This document shows, piece after piece, positions 17,284-25,926 of a DNA stretch of 64,000 nucleotides (position 1 is its first letter; each line of letters starts with the position of its first letter). The notes beneath the pieces were generated by a model. That model worked only from the letters and a program-made list of their open reading frames with translations, was not told the DNA's origin and ran no database searches. This DNA is from Zobellia galactanivorans (GTDB lineage: Bacteria > Bacteroidota > Bacteroidia > Flavobacteriales > Flavobacteriaceae). The stretch spans positions 2,104,501 to 2,168,500 of the forward strand of contig NC_015844.1 of NCBI RefSeq assembly GCF_000973105.1, given 5' to 3'. Both the position numbers and the translations under genes were made by a program.

Positions 17284-18453
17284 TTACATTTTTTTGTCAC
17301 CATAGATCAAATGTGCGATAAGGCTAAGTATCGAAAGGCTAAGGCCTAGCACCGATACTCCTATCCATTGGTAATGTTGCCATGCATAGGCTCCTAGGGT
17401 AGTGCCCAAGGCACCTCCAAGAAAAAAAATGACCATATAAATAGTATTGATCCGGTTTCGGGCACTTTCGTTTCTAGAGAATATAATGTTCTGATTGGCA
17501 ATGTGAAGCGATTGTTGCCCGAGGTCGACAAATACGACCCCGAGAACGATTCCTATGATCGAATGTGCCGAAATCATAAAAATCGACCAAGAAAGGATCA
17601 AGATTACGGTAGAAGTTATAATGATGAGGTTCTTGCTTATCCTATCGCTTAATTTGCCGACGATACTGGCTGCCAAGGCCCCAACTACCCCAATGAGTCC
17701 GAAAGTTCCGGTGATACCACTGCCATAACCGAAGTTGTCTTCCATCAAAAAGACCAAGGTGGTCCAAAAAGCACTTAGTCCGGCAAATGAGAGTCCGCCT
17801 CGCACTGCGGCTAGTCGCAACGGGGGTTCCGACTTGAAATAGTGTAGGAGGGATGTCATAAGGTCGGCATAATTGCCCTTGTAGATCGGTTCTATTTTCG
17901 GAAGTTTAAATTTGAGGACGATAAAAAGAATGAGCATGATAAGGGTCGCCACAAAATACATACTGCGCCATCCGAACTGTTCCCCTACAAAACCACTTAT
18001 GGTACGGCTTCCCAAAATACCTATGAGCAAACCGCTCATAACGATGCCAATGGCCCGCCCCCTGTTTTCGGCATTCGATAATTGGGCGGCCATAGGTACG
18101 AATAATTGGGGCAGGGCAGAAGTGCATCCTATAAAGAAACTGGCAATGACCAGAAACCATAGTGAGGGGGCAAAGCCTGCGGCCACAAGGGAGAGCAACA
18201 TTAAAATAAAATCCAATTTCAAGATTTTATGGTTGTTTACCATGTCACCAAGCGGAACTACGAAAAGTAAACCGAAGGCATAGCCCAACTGGGTAGCTAG
18301 GGCCACATTGCTCACCGCCGATTCGCTTACCTCAAAACTCATGGAAATCAAGTGTAACAAAGGTTGGTTGTAGTAGAGGTTGGCAGCAACCAGGCCTGCC
18401 GAGATACTCATGAGGTAGAGAACCGCGTTACTTAGTGTTCTGGGTTTTTCCAT
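17284..18453 (-). CDS. Major facilitator superfamily transporter
   Basis: 389 residues with twelve hydrophobic segments. The motif between helices 2 and 3 reads PLGDMVNNHKIL, an MFS motif A variant, and GVVGALAASIVGKLSDRISKNL gives the equivalent in the second half (cited by landmarks GKLSDR). It resembles the DHA1-type drug or metabolite efflux branch. I take MEKPRTLSN (ATG on - at 18451-18453) as the start; the longer frame adds 29 residues with no family character. Convergent with trhO by 9 bases. The substrate is unknown. Confidence 0.88.
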   Translation of the reverse strand: MEKPRTLSNAVLYLMSISAGLVAANLYYNQPLLHLISMSFEVSESAVSNVALATQLGYAFGLLFVVPLGDMVNNHKILKLDFILMLLSLVAAGFAPSLWFLVIASFFIGCTSALPQLFVPMAAQLSNAENRGRAIGIVMSGLLIGILGSRTISGFVGEQFGWRSMYFVATLIMLILFIVLKFKLPKIEPIYKGNYADLMTSLLHYFKSEPPLRLAAVRGGLSFAGLSAFWTTLVFLMEDNFGYGSGITGTFGLIGVVGALAASIVGKLSDRISKNLIIITSTVILILSWSIFMISAHSIIGIVLGVVFVDLGQQSLHIANQNIIFSRNESARNRINTIYMVIFFLGGALGTTLGAYAWQHYQWIGVSVLGLSLSILSLIAHLIYGDKKM

Positions 18454-18628
18454 AAAGACCGTCTCCCTGTTTTTTAAACATATGCATATGTCGTGCAAAG
18501 AAACGAAGAAGCCGTGTAAGTTGAGATAACTTTCGTTCACATTAAAAAATTAGTACCTTTACATATAAAATTAGTACGAACCCTATTTGGCCGTAAACCC
18601 CCGTTTGGGCCAAACCAAGATATAATAT

Positions 18629-19870
18629 ATGGGCTGTAGCAGTTGTTCGACCGGTAAGGACGGACAACCTCGTGGTTGCAAGAACAACGGAACTTGTGGT
18701 ACCGATGGTTGTAATAAATTAACGGTCTTTGATTGGCTTTCCAACATGTCGCTTCCCAATGGGGAAAAGCCGTTCGATTGCGTCGAAGTTCGATTTAAGA
18801 ACAGTAGAAAAGAATTCTTCAGAAACACGGAAAACCTTACGCTTTCCATTGGTGATATTGTGGCAACACAGGCATCATCGGGCCACGATGTGGGCATGGT
18901 AACCTTAACGGGCGAGCTCGTCAAGGTGCAAATGAAGCGCAAAAAGGTTGACTATAAAGATAAAGACCTGCCTAAGATACACCGAAAGGCTACGCAGAAC
19001 GATATCGATAAATGGCAAAAATGCCGTGACCGCGAAGAGGAAATAAAAAAACGTGCTCGAGAAATAGCTATCATCCTAAAGCTTCAAATGAAGATCTCCG
19101 ATGTAGAATTTCAAGGTGATGGTTCAAAGGCCACGTTTTATTATACGGCGGAAGATCGGGTCGACTTTAGACAGTTGATCAAAGATATGGCGAAAGCCTT
19201 CGGTATTAGGATCGAGATGCGCCAAATCGGATACCGCCAAGAGGCCCAACGTTTGGGCGGAATTGGTTCGTGCGGGCGTGAACTCTGTTGTTCTACATGG
19301 TTGACCGATTTTAGGTCGGTCAGTACTTCCGCTGCACGGTATCAACAACTGTCATTGAATCCCCAAAAATTGGCAGGACAATGCGGAAAGCTCAAATGTT
19401 GCCTGAACTATGAGCTTGATATGTACTTGGAGGCCTTAAAAGATTTTCCTTCACAAGACACCAAACTTTTCACCGAAAAAGGACTCGCCTTCTGCCAAAA
19501 GACCGATATTTTTAAGGGAATGTTGTGGTTTTCATACAAGGAAGACCCTTCCAATTGGCATACCCTGACCAAGGAACAAGTGCAGGAAATTCTGGAAAAA
19601 AATAAAAAGAAAGAAAAAGTTGCCAGTCTAGAGGAATATACGGTAGATAATTTCGTTAAGGAAGAAAAGGTGTTTGAGAACGTGGTGGGCCAAGATAGCC
19701 TTACCCGTTTTGATAAGCCGAAAAGACCTAGGAACAGAAACCGTAAGAGAAACAAGGCGAAGAGCAATAGTGGGAAGAACAATAACAACAATAGCGGAAA
19801 CAACGCGAACCCCCAAAAGAAAAGAGGTCGTAGGAACAACAATCAAAAAAGGCAGCAAAAAAATGGCTAG
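18629..19870 (+). CDS. ricT: RicT-like PSP1 domain protein
   Basis: 413 residues. The N-terminus has a Cys cluster (GCSSCSTG, GCKNNGTCGTDGC) in the first 30 residues, the PSP1 domain covers about 35-290, and its C-terminal part carries SCGRELCCSTW and QCGKLKCCLNYE, Cys motifs of the Fe-S binding RicT/YaaT group. In Bacillus RicT works in a complex that guides mRNA processing; the role in Bacteroidota is not settled. The last 70 residues are Lys/Arg/Asn-rich and look disordered and RNA-binding. The stop overlaps the start of gldH by 8 bases. Confidence 0.9.
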   Translation: MGCSSCSTGKDGQPRGCKNNGTCGTDGCNKLTVFDWLSNMSLPNGEKPFDCVEVRFKNSRKEFFRNTENLTLSIGDIVATQASSGHDVGMVTLTGELVKVQMKRKKVDYKDKDLPKIHRKATQNDIDKWQKCRDREEEIKKRAREIAIILKLQMKISDVEFQGDGSKATFYYTAEDRVDFRQLIKDMAKAFGIRIEMRQIGYRQEAQRLGGIGSCGRELCCSTWLTDFRSVSTSAARYQQLSLNPQKLAGQCGKLKCCLNYELDMYLEALKDFPSQDTKLFTEKGLAFCQKTDIFKGMLWFSYKEDPSNWHTLTKEQVQEILEKNKKKEKVASLEEYTVDNFVKEEKVFENVVGQDSLTRFDKPKRPRNRNRKRNKAKSNSGKNNNNNSGNNANPQKKRGRRNNNQKRQQKNG

Positions 19871-20348
19871 GGTCTTGCTAGCTTTGGCCCTTGCCGTAGG
19901 GCTCGTTTCGTGTAACGATAATTTGGTGAAATCTGAATTTCAGGCCACAAAAGGCGGCGTCTGGAACAAAACCGACAGCATTCACTTTTCATTCTCTGAA
20001 ATCGATACCATGCAAAGGCACAATATGTTCATTACGGTCCGTAACGATGCCACTTTTCCATACAATAACCTATTCTTGATTACCGAACTTGAATTTCCCT
20101 CGGGAGAAACCGTTAAAGATACGTTGGAGTACGAAATGGCCTTGCCCGATGGTTCGTGGTTGGGTAAAGGGTACGGAAGTATCAAAGAAAATAAATTATG
20201 GTACAAAGAAAACATCGTTTTTCCCTCTTCGGGCGTATATAATCTACGCGTTTGGCACGCCATGCGCAAAAATGGAAGCGTAAACGGTATTGAAGATTTG
20301 AAAGGAATCACCGATGTTGGATTTGAAATAGAAAAAAGTAACGAATAA
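19863..20348 (+). CDS. gldH: Gliding motility lipoprotein GldH
   Basis: 161 residues with a signal peptide and lipobox GLVSC (Cys17), then a beta-sandwich-like body with the GldH hallmarks near VRNDATFPYNNLFLI, SGETVKDTLEYEMA and DGSWLGKGYG. In Flavobacterium johnsoniae GldH is needed for gliding and the type IX system. I chose the ATG at 19863, overlapping ricT, because it gives the lipobox; the longer frame runs through the basic tail region of ricT in another frame. The PBP1A gene begins 4 bases after its stop, so ricT-gldH-PBP1A is one operon. Confidence 0.93.
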   Translation: MARVLLALALAVGLVSCNDNLVKSEFQATKGGVWNKTDSIHFSFSEIDTMQRHNMFITVRNDATFPYNNLFLITELEFPSGETVKDTLEYEMALPDGSWLGKGYGSIKENKLWYKENIVFPSSGVYNLRVWHAMRKNGSVNGIEDLKGITDVGFEIEKSNE

Positions 20349-20351
20349 CTT

Positions 20352-22703
20352 ATGTCCAAAGTTGTTAAAAAGAAAAAGCCTGCCGGGTATTTTAAATATA
20401 TCAAATGGTTCTGGATCCTGGTTGTTTCAGGTATTCTATTGGTTGCATTAATATTTTTGTCGGCTTCATGGGGCCTTTTGGGCGACATGCCCGAATATGA
20501 ATATCTCGAAAATCCCCAGACCAATCTGGCTACCGAGATTATTTCTTCAGACGGAAAAACATTGGGCAAGTTCTATTTAGACGATAACAGAACCCCGGTG
20601 CCTTATGACAGTCTTCCACAAAACTTGGTAGATGCCCTGGTAGCTACCGAAGATGCCCGCTTTTTTGACCACTCGGGAATCGATGCCCGAGGAACCCTAA
20701 GGGCCTTTGTCTATTTAGGAAAAAAAGGGGGGGCTAGTACCATTACCCAACAATTGGCACGACAGCTTTTTGTGGGGGTCAGGTCAAAGAACAAGTTTGA
20801 GACCATAAAGCAGAAAGTGATGGAATGGGTCTTGGCCACTCGATTGGAAAGGCAGTACACCAAGCAAGAGATTATTGCTATGTACTTGAACCAGTACGAC
20901 TTTTTGAATAATGCCGATGGTATTCGATCAGCGGCGAAAATATACTTTGGTAAAGAACCACAAGAGCTAAAGGTCGAAGAATCTGCCGTTTTGGTCGGAA
21001 TGCTTAAAAACTCCTCATACTTCAACCCTATAAGAAGGGAAGAATTGGTGGCCAACCGCAGAAATACCGTGCTAGGCCAAATGGCGAAGTACGGTTATAT
21101 CACTGAAAAGGAAAAAGATTCGTTACAGGCCCTGAAAATGGATATCAACTTTAATCCAGAATCGCATAAGGAAGGCTTGGCTACTTATTTTAGAATGTAC
21201 TTACAAGGCTTCATGAACGATTGGATATCCAAAAACCCCAAGCCAGCTTTAGAAGGCGGTCGGGACAAATGGAACCTTTATTTGGACGGCCTTAAGATTT
21301 ATACCACCATAGACTCACGTATGCAGGCGAATGCCGAAGACGCTGTACGGAAGCATATGGCCAATCTTCAGGATGAATTTTTTAATCAAAATACACCGGA
21401 TAGAAACCCTACAGCTCCGTTTTTGGATCTAGATAAGGCCCAAATTAATCGTATTCTAGAGCGAGCCATGAAAAACTCTTCTAGATGGCGCATGATGAAG
21501 GCCGAAGGGAAATCTGAAGAAGATATTCGGGCGTCGTTCACCAAAAAAACGGAGATGACCGTTTTTGACTGGAATAGTGATGGTCGTGAGCGAGATACTA
21601 TCATGACTCCGTTGGATTCCATTAGATATTATAAAACATTTTTAAGAGCGGCTATGATGTCTATGGAACCGCAAACAGGTCATGTTAAGGCATGGGTCGG
21701 GGGTATTGACTACAGACATTTCCAATATGACAATGTTATTCAAGGTATGCGTCAAGCAGGCTCTACTTTTAAACCATTTGTGTATGCAGCTGCCATAGAT
21801 CAATTGAGACTTTCTCCTTGTGAAACCTTACCGGATACTCAATATTGTATTGAGGCGGGAAAACATGGAAATATGGAAGCTTGGTGCCCAGATAATTCAG
21901 ATGGTAAGTTCTCCGGTGAGGATATGACCTTAAAAGATGCTTTAGCAAATTCGATAAACTCGGTAACGGCGCGATTAATCGATAGGGTAGGTCCGCGATC
22001 GGTAGTTTCTATTATTAAAAACTTGGGACTAAAAGGGGATATCCTAGAAGTACCCTCTATTGCATTGGGTACTCCGGAGTCCAACGTTTATGAAATGGTT
22101 GGGGCATATGGTGCTTTCGCAAATCAAGGTGTGTATGTTAAACCGGTTATGGTAACCCGTATTGAAGATAAGAATGGTACGGTGCTTTATGAATATGTGC
22201 CCGAGACCAAGGATGTGTTGAGTAAAGATGTGGCCTACGCTATGGTAAACCTTATGGAGGGCGTTACCCATGGTGGGTCAGGAACGCGTCTAAGACATTC
22301 AGGGGCAAAGAACTCTACGGTGTACAAAAAGGTTATCACGGGCTATCCTTACGGGTTTACAAACCCCATTGCCGGTAAAACGGGTACGACACAAAACCAA
22401 AGTGATGGTTGGTTTATGGGTATGGTACCAAACCTTGTCACCGGTGTTTGGGTCGGCGGTGAAGAGCGTTCTATACATTTTAAATCGATCGCCTATGGCC
22501 AAGGTGCCTCTATGGCGTTGCCGATTTGGGGACTGTACATGAAAAAGAATTATGAGAATAAAGACTTGGGTATCTCCGACGGAGCCTTTGAAAAACCGGA
22601 AAACATGTCTATTAATGTTGATTGTACTAAAGTGGTAGATGACAGTGAAAAAAACGACGATGATGGAGGTTTAGACGATGACTTAGATGATTTAGATTTC
22701 TAA
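20352..22703 (+). CDS. Class A penicillin-binding protein (PBP1A-like)
   Basis: 783 residues, a bifunctional peptidoglycan synthase anchored by one membrane helix (about 18-42). The GT51 glycosyltransferase domain (about 65-260) has EDARFFDHSGID with the catalytic Glu and STITQQLARQLF. The transpeptidase domain holds the SxxK motif as STFKPF, the SxN motif within ANSINSV, and the KTG motif as GKTGTTQNQSDGW. The last 25 residues are a run of Asp-rich sequence. It is coupled to gldH with a 3-base gap. A perfect 16-bp stem terminator lies 26 bases after the stop. Confidence 0.96.
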   Translation: MSKVVKKKKPAGYFKYIKWFWILVVSGILLVALIFLSASWGLLGDMPEYEYLENPQTNLATEIISSDGKTLGKFYLDDNRTPVPYDSLPQNLVDALVATEDARFFDHSGIDARGTLRAFVYLGKKGGASTITQQLARQLFVGVRSKNKFETIKQKVMEWVLATRLERQYTKQEIIAMYLNQYDFLNNADGIRSAAKIYFGKEPQELKVEESAVLVGMLKNSSYFNPIRREELVANRRNTVLGQMAKYGYITEKEKDSLQALKMDINFNPESHKEGLATYFRMYLQGFMNDWISKNPKPALEGGRDKWNLYLDGLKIYTTIDSRMQANAEDAVRKHMANLQDEFFNQNTPDRNPTAPFLDLDKAQINRILERAMKNSSRWRMMKAEGKSEEDIRASFTKKTEMTVFDWNSDGRERDTIMTPLDSIRYYKTFLRAAMMSMEPQTGHVKAWVGGIDYRHFQYDNVIQGMRQAGSTFKPFVYAAAIDQLRLSPCETLPDTQYCIEAGKHGNMEAWCPDNSDGKFSGEDMTLKDALANSINSVTARLIDRVGPRSVVSIIKNLGLKGDILEVPSIALGTPESNVYEMVGAYGAFANQGVYVKPVMVTRIEDKNGTVLYEYVPETKDVLSKDVAYAMVNLMEGVTHGGSGTRLRHSGAKNSTVYKKVITGYPYGFTNPIAGKTGTTQNQSDGWFMGMVPNLVTGVWVGGEERSIHFKSIAYGQGASMALPIWGLYMKKNYENKDLGISDGAFEKPENMSINVDCTKVVDDSEKNDDDGGLDDDLDDLDF

Positions 22704-22728
22704 AGGATAAAAGTAAATTAGAGCTTAT

Positions 22729-22768
22729 AAATTGCCCGTGACTTTCAATAGAAGTCACGGGCAATTTT
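22729..22768 (+). terminator. Terminator of the ricT-gldH-PBP1A operon
   Basis: AAATTGCCCGTGACTT pairs perfectly with AAGTCACGGGCAATTT (16 bp), with a 7-base loop, then TTTTCG. It marks the operon end. Confidence 0.85.
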
Positions 22769-22819
22769 CGTTTAAAAATTGTAACTTGACTGCAATAGAA
22801 ATCTTTTATTCCTTATTAT

Positions 22820-23518
22820 ATGATCTCTAAGAAAGTAGCAAGTGTTAAAGAAGCCTTAGATGGTGTTCAAGACGGCATGACATTTATGTTGGGCGGTTTT
22901 GGTCTCTGCGGGATTCCGGAAAACGCCATTGCCGAATTGGTCGCTTCCAATATCAAGGATATCACCTGTATTTCCAATAATGCCGGTGTAGACGATTTTG
23001 GATTGGGACTTTTACTTCACAAGCACCAGATTAAAAAAATGATATCGTCTTACGTAGGCGAGAACGAAGAATTTGAACGTCAGATGCTCAGTGGTGAACT
23101 CGAAGTAGAGCTTACGCCCCAAGGAACTTTGGCGGAAAAATGCCGTGCCGCGCAAGCTGGTTTCCCGGCATTTTATACCCCAGCCGGCTATGGTACCGAA
23201 GTCGCCGAAGGCAAGGAAACCCGAGAATTTAACGGAAAAATGTATGTGCTTGAGGAAGCCTTTAAAGCTGATTTTTCCTTTGTTAAGGCCTGGAAGGGCG
23301 ATGAAGCCGGAAACCTGATCTTTAAAGGTACGGCCCGAAATTTCAATCCTTGTATGTGCGGGGCCGCGAAGATCACGGTCGCCGAAGTGGAGGAGTTGGT
23401 TCCCGCAGGTGAGCTAGATCCCAATCAGATTCACATACCGGGCATTTTCGTACAACGTATTTTTCAAGGGAGCAACTATGAAAAGCGTATAGAACAACGA
23501 ACGGTTAGGAAGCGATAA
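22820..23518 (+). CDS. 3-oxoacid CoA-transferase subunit A
   Basis: 232 residues of the CoA-transferase family I, alpha subunit. The glycine-rich motif [16 protein letters not shown] near residue 18 and the [13 protein letters not shown] segment near 55 are characteristic. With the B subunit it moves CoA between succinyl-CoA and acetoacetate or a similar 3-oxoacid, allowing use of ketone bodies. The B subunit gene follows after 122 bases, a larger gap than usual for this pair, holding only AT-rich sequence. Confidence 0.94.
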   Translation: MISKKVASVKEALDGVQDGMTFMLGGFGLCGIPENAIAELVASNIKDITCISNNAGVDDFGLGLLLHKHQIKKMISSYVGENEEFERQMLSGELEVELTPQGTLAEKCRAAQAGFPAFYTPAGYGTEVAEGKETREFNGKMYVLEEAFKADFSFVKAWKGDEAGNLIFKGTARNFNPCMCGAAKITVAEVEELVPAGELDPNQIHIPGIFVQRIFQGSNYEKRIEQRTVRKR

Positions 23519-23640
23519 GTATACCCTTTGAAAATTACTTCATTTAAATTCTGTGACTTTGATCGTTTCGAAAATTATATCAACAAGTAAAAAATCGTAA
23601 TTGTTCAATTTTCAAATTGACACATTTCAAATTAACTGTT

Positions 23641-24294
23641 ATGTTAGATAAAAACGGAATCGCCAAGCGAATAGCACAAGAGGTAAAAGACGGTTACTAC
23701 GTAAACTTGGGTATTGGTATACCTACCTTGGTCGCAAATTTTGTCAGGGATGATATCAATGTAGAGTTTCAAAGTGAGAACGGCGTCTTGGGAATGGGGC
23801 CTTTCCCTTTTGAAGGGGAAGAGGATGCCGATATTATCAATGCCGGAAAACAGACCATTACCACCTTGCCGGGAGCCTCTTTTTTTGATTCGGCCACGAG
23901 TTTCGGTATGATCCGTGGGCAACATGTAGACCTCACCATTTTGGGGGCTATGGAAGTTGCCGAAAACGGGGATATTGCCAATTGGAAAATACCTGGAAAA
24001 ATGGTCAAGGGAATGGGCGGCGCCATGGATTTGGTGGCCTCGGCGGAAAATATTATCGTAGCCATGATGCATACCAATAGGGCCGGCGAATCTAAGCTCT
24101 TAAAAAGGTGTAGCCTACCCCTTACGGGCGTGGGGTGTGTTACCAAGATTGTCACCAACCTCGCCGTTCTTGAAGTAACGCCCGCTGGTTTTAAGCTTGT
24201 AGAAAGGGCCCCCGGAGTGACCGTAGATGAAATTAAGGCGGCTACCGAAGGCCGTTTGATCGTGGAAGGCACTGTTCCTGAAATGCCGATTTAG
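23641..24294 (+). CDS. 3-oxoacid CoA-transferase subunit B
   Basis: 217 residues, the beta subunit. The catalytic Glu is in the SENGVLGMGP motif near residue 47, followed by NAGKQTITTLPGASFFDSA, here cited by its start NAGKQT. The start at 23641 (MLDKNGIAKRIA) fits the family; the longer frame would add eight residues. The gene pairs with subunit A upstream. No terminator is seen directly after it; 47 bases downstream begins the TTCACAACA direct repeat of the next unit. Confidence 0.94.
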   Translation: MLDKNGIAKRIAQEVKDGYYVNLGIGIPTLVANFVRDDINVEFQSENGVLGMGPFPFEGEEDADIINAGKQTITTLPGASFFDSATSFGMIRGQHVDLTILGAMEVAENGDIANWKIPGKMVKGMGGAMDLVASAENIIVAMMHTNRAGESKLLKRCSLPLTGVGCVTKIVTNLAVLEVTPAGFKLVERAPGVTVDEIKAATEGRLIVEGTVPEMPI

Positions 24295-24340
24295 GCTAAA
24301 GGAAGGGGTTTCTCCGTTGTAGGGCGTATAAAAATTGGCT

Positions 24341-24406
24341 TTCACAACAATGTGGGAACACTTCACAACAAGTTTTTTACCGTTTAAAGAGTGATTCGTA
24401 TATTTA
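24341..24406 (+). promoter_or_regulatory. TTCACAACA direct-repeat promoter, unit D
   Basis: TTCACAACA occurs at 24341-24349 and 24362-24370, a 21-bp period. Exactly 28 bases later comes TATATTTA at 24399-24406, one base off the -7 consensus. The same geometry is found at 37878, 58049(-) and 58344(-). The spacing resembles that of LytTR-type response-regulator sites. The regulator is not in this window. Confidence 0.6.
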
Positions 24407-24463
24407 TATTGTTATTAATCGAAAATCGCATCCCAAATCCGATTTTGCCCAAATAAAAAACCT

Positions 24464-24565
24464 ATGGAAGCTCAAATCAATCACACACAAGAAGAAATAC
24501 AAGTTTATAAAAATGACTTTTTCAGCGGAATCGTAATGCTGACCAAGAAGTTGTTTATGTTGTAA
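24464..24565 (+). CDS. 33-residue peptide downstream of the direct-repeat promoter
   Basis: A tiny frame, starting MEAQINHTQEEI and ending SGIVMLTKKLFML (landmarks), with an acidic and Gln-rich first half and an amphipathic, hydrophobic second half. It is the only convincing frame in a unit bounded by the TTCACAACA promoter (24341-24406) and a terminator (24587-24620). Its leader contains a hairpin AAAATCG/CGATTTT (24422-24446) that exposes CCCAAATC, a motif shared with the three RNA units elsewhere. It may be a membrane-active or signalling peptide, or the unit may act mainly as RNA. I do not recognise the family. Confidence 0.4.
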   Translation: MEAQINHTQEEIQVYKNDFFSGIVMLTKKLFML

Positions 24566-24586
24566 AATGTTTTGAAAAAGAAATTA

Positions 24587-24620
24587 AAAGAGCGGCTCAC
24601 CCAAAGGCCGCTTTTTTTAT
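24587..24620 (+). terminator. Terminator of the 33-residue peptide unit
   Basis: AGCGGC / GCCGCT stem, extended by A-T pairs, with a 10-base loop and a run of seven T on +. It lies 22 bases after the peptide stop codon and 40 bases before the convergent aminotransferase gene's stop. Confidence 0.75.
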
Positions 24621-24656
24621 GCGCTATATTTTGGTCTCGGGCCGAAATAGTGCTTG

Positions 24657-25814
24657 CTAGAGTGAACGCAGAATGCGAACGGCCTCTTCTAAGGTCTCAT
24701 TTTTCTTGGCAAAGCAGAACCGCAATACACCGTCTTGCCGATTGCCGACATTAAAGGACGATATAGGTATACTGGCCAATTTGTGCTCAAGGATCAATCG
24801 TATGGCAAAAGCTTCATCGTCTTCTTCCGTGATTTGCGTGTAATCCAAAAGTTGAAAGTAGGTGCCCTCCGAGGGTCTGTACTTGAATCTGGAGCCTTTT
24901 AATCCTTCTAGGAACAAATCTCGTTTTTCTTGATAAAATGAAGGAAGGCCCAAATAGTTTTGCTCGTTTTTAAGGTAGGAAGCCATTGCCCTTTGCACGG
25001 GGTGGTCCACACAAAACACGGCAAATTGGTGTGTTTTCCTAAATTCTTGCATTAATTCGGCAGGTGCGGCGCAATAGCCGATTTTCCATCCGGTGACGTG
25101 AAAAGTTTTGCCGAAAGAGGCACATACAAAGCTGCGCTGGGCCAAATCGTCGAAGCGGGAAGCACTTTGATGTTCCTTTCCATCGAAAATAATATGTTCA
25201 TATACCTCGTCGCTCACCAAGATGCAATTGGTGGGCCTAAGGATTTCCTGTAACTGCAGCATGTCTTCCCTTGAAAATATACGTCCGCTCGGGTTGTGAG
25301 GCGTATTTATGATGACCATACGCGTCTTTTCGGAAATCTTGCTTTTCAAGGCTTGCCAGTCGATCTCGTAGCCATTGGCGTCGAGTTGTACATAAACGGG
25401 AATTCCCCCGTTCAATAGTATGGCCGGTTCATAACAATCATAGGCAGGCTTTATTACAATGACCTCGTCCCCTTGGTTTACGAAGGCGGTAATTGCCGTA
25501 AACAAGGCCTGTGTTGCGCCTACGGTAACGGTAATTTCGCTTTCGGGATCGTAAAGCCTTTTATGCAGTTTTTCTATTTTTTCTGAAATAATTTCCCTTA
25601 AACCATAATAGCCTTGCATGGCGGCATATTGGTTATGGCCGTTTTCCATGGCATCTGTGACCAACTCCTTCAGTTTGGGGTCTATTTCAAAATTTGGAAA
25701 GCCTTGGGAAAGGTCTATGGCCTTATTCTTTCGTGCCAAGTTGCCCACCGTAGTGAAAATGGTGGTTTTTGCCTTGGGGAGTTTAGATGAAAATCTCAAA
25801 TTAGAGGAAGTCAT
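24657..25814 (-). CDS. Class I/II aminotransferase (methionine/kynurenine aminotransferase type)
   Basis: 385 residues, PLP-dependent fold type I. Landmarks are IDLSQGFPNFE near residue 38, QYAAMQGYYGLRE near 62, TVGATQALFTAI near 95, the substrate-cofactor Asn in NTPHNPSGR near 165 and the PLP lysine in SFGKTFHVTGWKIGY near 232. This set fits the YbdL methionine aminotransferase / kynurenine aminotransferase group, which transfers the amino group to a 2-oxoacid. The gene faces the peptide unit and its start is close to the divergent ThuA-like gene (112 bases). Confidence 0.92.
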   Translation of the reverse strand: MTSSNLRFSSKLPKAKTTIFTTVGNLARKNKAIDLSQGFPNFEIDPKLKELVTDAMENGHNQYAAMQGYYGLREIISEKIEKLHKRLYDPESEITVTVGATQALFTAITAFVNQGDEVIVIKPAYDCYEPAILLNGGIPVYVQLDANGYEIDWQALKSKISEKTRMVIINTPHNPSGRIFSREDMLQLQEILRPTNCILVSDEVYEHIIFDGKEHQSASRFDDLAQRSFVCASFGKTFHVTGWKIGYCAAPAELMQEFRKTHQFAVFCVDHPVQRAMASYLKNEQNYLGLPSFYQEKRDLFLEGLKGSRFKYRPSEGTYFQLLDYTQITEEDDEAFAIRLILEHKLASIPISSFNVGNRQDGVLRFCFAKKNETLEEAVRILRSL

Positions 25815-25926
25815 TCGGTACTGTTCAATTAAGATTTCAATTTACAACTTTATGGGGCATATACTTTTTCTTTTTTTAATAAACTTAATTGTGATCCCTT
25901 ATATTTATGCATCCAAAACATATGAT

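Noticed and set aside
23769-24272. A 167-codon minus-strand frame inside the CoA-transferase B gene
   Set aside because: Antisense shadow with Ser/Thr/Pro-rich composition and no motif.
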